A DNA stretch of 5,647 nt from Candidatus Bathyarchaeum sp. (GTDB taxonomy: Archaea > Thermoproteota > Bathyarchaeia > Bathyarchaeales > Bathyarchaeaceae), in NCBI GenBank assembly GCA_003096255.1, contig PIXS01000117.1, positions 1 to 5,647 on the forward strand. The letters run 5' to 3'. Positions 4,895-5,647 of this stretch are shown here, piece by piece. Within the stretch, counting starts at the first letter, position 1. Each line of letters begins with the position of its first letter. The notes under the pieces are model-generated. The model had not been told where the DNA came from. It worked only from the letters and a program-made list of their open reading frames with translations, and did no database searches. A program made the translations under genes and the position numbers.

Positions 4895-5647
4895 ATGGTT
4901 GGATTAAAAAAATCGCTAATCTTCTTTTTGTTGATGGCTCTGCTGACGTTAGAGGTTCTTGTTTGTCCAGTATTTTCGATTACATTTAACGGGAAAGATG
5001 ATGAACTTGGTTCGTCTGTTGTTCCGATTTCGGTTTCCTATAACGTGCCTGTTTACCAGAAAGGCATGTCTTTTTCAACTTGGAGCCCTGTCGCTTTTGG
5101 CAGCGCAGAATCTGATGAGTCTTTGGCGCTTTTAGCTGAAACGAACACTGAGTGGATAGCACTCTGTCTCTCTTGGCTTCAAAGCAACACAACTTCCCAT
5201 GACATCAACCCAGACCCTAACCGCACACCAAACATGGACTCAATCAGACATGCCATAGCAGAAGCCCACCGTTTAGGTCTCAAAGTTATGTTAAAGCCCA
5301 TGGTTGACACCTATGAAGAAGAAAAAACCCAAGGATACGCAACCGTATGGAGAGGTGAAATCCAGCCATCCAACGAATGGTTTGCAGCATACTCAGACTT
5401 CATCAACTATTTCGCCGAGTTCGCTGAAGAAAACGATGTAGACCTTTTCTCTGTTGGATGTGAACTCAAGGCAACAACTGTCGAGAAAGAGCAGTGGGAA
5501 CAGGTGATTTCAGGAGTGCGGGCGCGTTACTCTGGTCCCATAACGTATGCTGCTGACTGGACCAACTACAAGAACATCATGTGGTGGGACTCCGTGGATT
5601 ATGTGGGAATAGACGCCTACTTTCTGCTATCCCTCTTCAACAATGAC
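4895..5647 (+). CDS. Exported GH113-like glycoside hydrolase, 3'-truncated by window edge (operon gene 4)
   Basis: The frame is open for 251 codons to the right edge. Residues 5-28 are KK plus a hydrophobic stretch (SLIFFLLMALLTLEVLVCPVFS), a signal peptide or membrane anchor, so the enzyme acts outside. From about 54 a TIM-barrel domain begins: YQKGMSFSTWSP (54-65), TNTEWIALCLSWLQ (83-96), IAEAHRLGLKVMLKPMVD (121-138), WRGEIQP (152-158), VDLFSVGCELK (182-192), GPITYAADW (214-222) and WWDSVDYVGIDAYF (230-243). This order matches GH113 and related GTA-type barrels, where known members include beta-mannanases. E190, after the fourth strand, is the likely acid/base; the nucleophile glutamate should lie past the window end. 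Substrate cannot be told. ATG at 4895 follows AGGG at 4884-4887. It ends a compact cluster with three membrane-protein genes. Confidence 0.82.
   Translation, partial: MVGLKKSLIFFLLMALLTLEVLVCPVFSITFNGKDDELGSSVVPISVSYNVPVYQKGMSFSTWSPVAFGSAESDESLALLAETNTEWIALCLSWLQSNTTSHDINPDPNRTPNMDSIRHAIAEAHRLGLKVMLKPMVDTYEEEKTQGYATVWRGEIQPSNEWFAAYSDFINYFAEFAEENDVDLFSVGCELKATTVEKEQWEQVISGVRARYSGPITYAADWTNYKNIMWWDSVDYVGIDAYFLLSLFNND

Noticed and set aside
4866..4907. ATG overlapping the stop of operon gene 3 (ATGA), giving a 13-residue peptide
   Set aside because: It is too short and in a different frame from the glycosidase; ATG 4895 gives the signal peptide and full barrel frame. A leader peptide cannot be excluded but has no support.
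4986..5192. Leftward ORF opposite the glycosidase
   Set aside because: It is antisense to the continuous 251-codon barrel frame, with a Lys/Gln-rich implausible translation.

Overview
The window reads as part of an archaeal chromosome, most likely a mesophilic or moderately thermophilic member of the Bathyarchaeia/Thermoproteota (inference from gene content; no marker gene settles it). Support comes from archaeal-type families (divergent CbiB, an HTH protein that looks like DUF4443, AK6/Fap7-type kinase, DUF1922 zinc ribbon), A/T-rich box A-like promoter elements about 25 bp before predicted transcript starts, purine-rich Shine-Dalgarno motifs before most starts, and T-tract terminators. No rRNA, tRNA, CRISPR array, transposase or phage gene was seen.

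Left part (1-1748): the 3' part of cbiB (cobamide synthesis) runs rightwards off the left edge. It converges on a leftward gene for a winged-helix protein. The 179-bp gap between them holds two diverged copies of a palindrome-plus-T-tract element, exactly 91 bp apart.

Middle part (1749-3240): the winged-helix gene is divergent from an AK6/Fap7-type nucleoside kinase, a probable ribosome-assembly factor. The kinase frame is complete over all its motifs but lacks any ATG/GTG/TTG codon upstream of the P-loop. Its stop overlaps the stop of a convergent small Mrr-like, nuclease-fold protein whose catalytic E/Q-x-K looks replaced by W-I-R. Across a short divergent promoter lies a 63-residue DUF1922-type zinc ribbon, followed by a hairpin/T8 terminator.

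Right part (3241-5647): a rightward, tightly packed cluster of four genes behind one promoter looks like an operon. It encodes a two-helix membrane protein, a membrane-anchored ectodomain protein with two related beta-sandwich-like repeats and six N-glycosylation sequons, a four-helix membrane protein, and an exported TIM-barrel glycoside hydrolase resembling GH113 (cut by the right edge). The three membrane proteins have no function I recognise. Together with the hydrolase they could form an uncharacterised cell-surface module acting on glycans, which is the most interesting hypothesis in the window.
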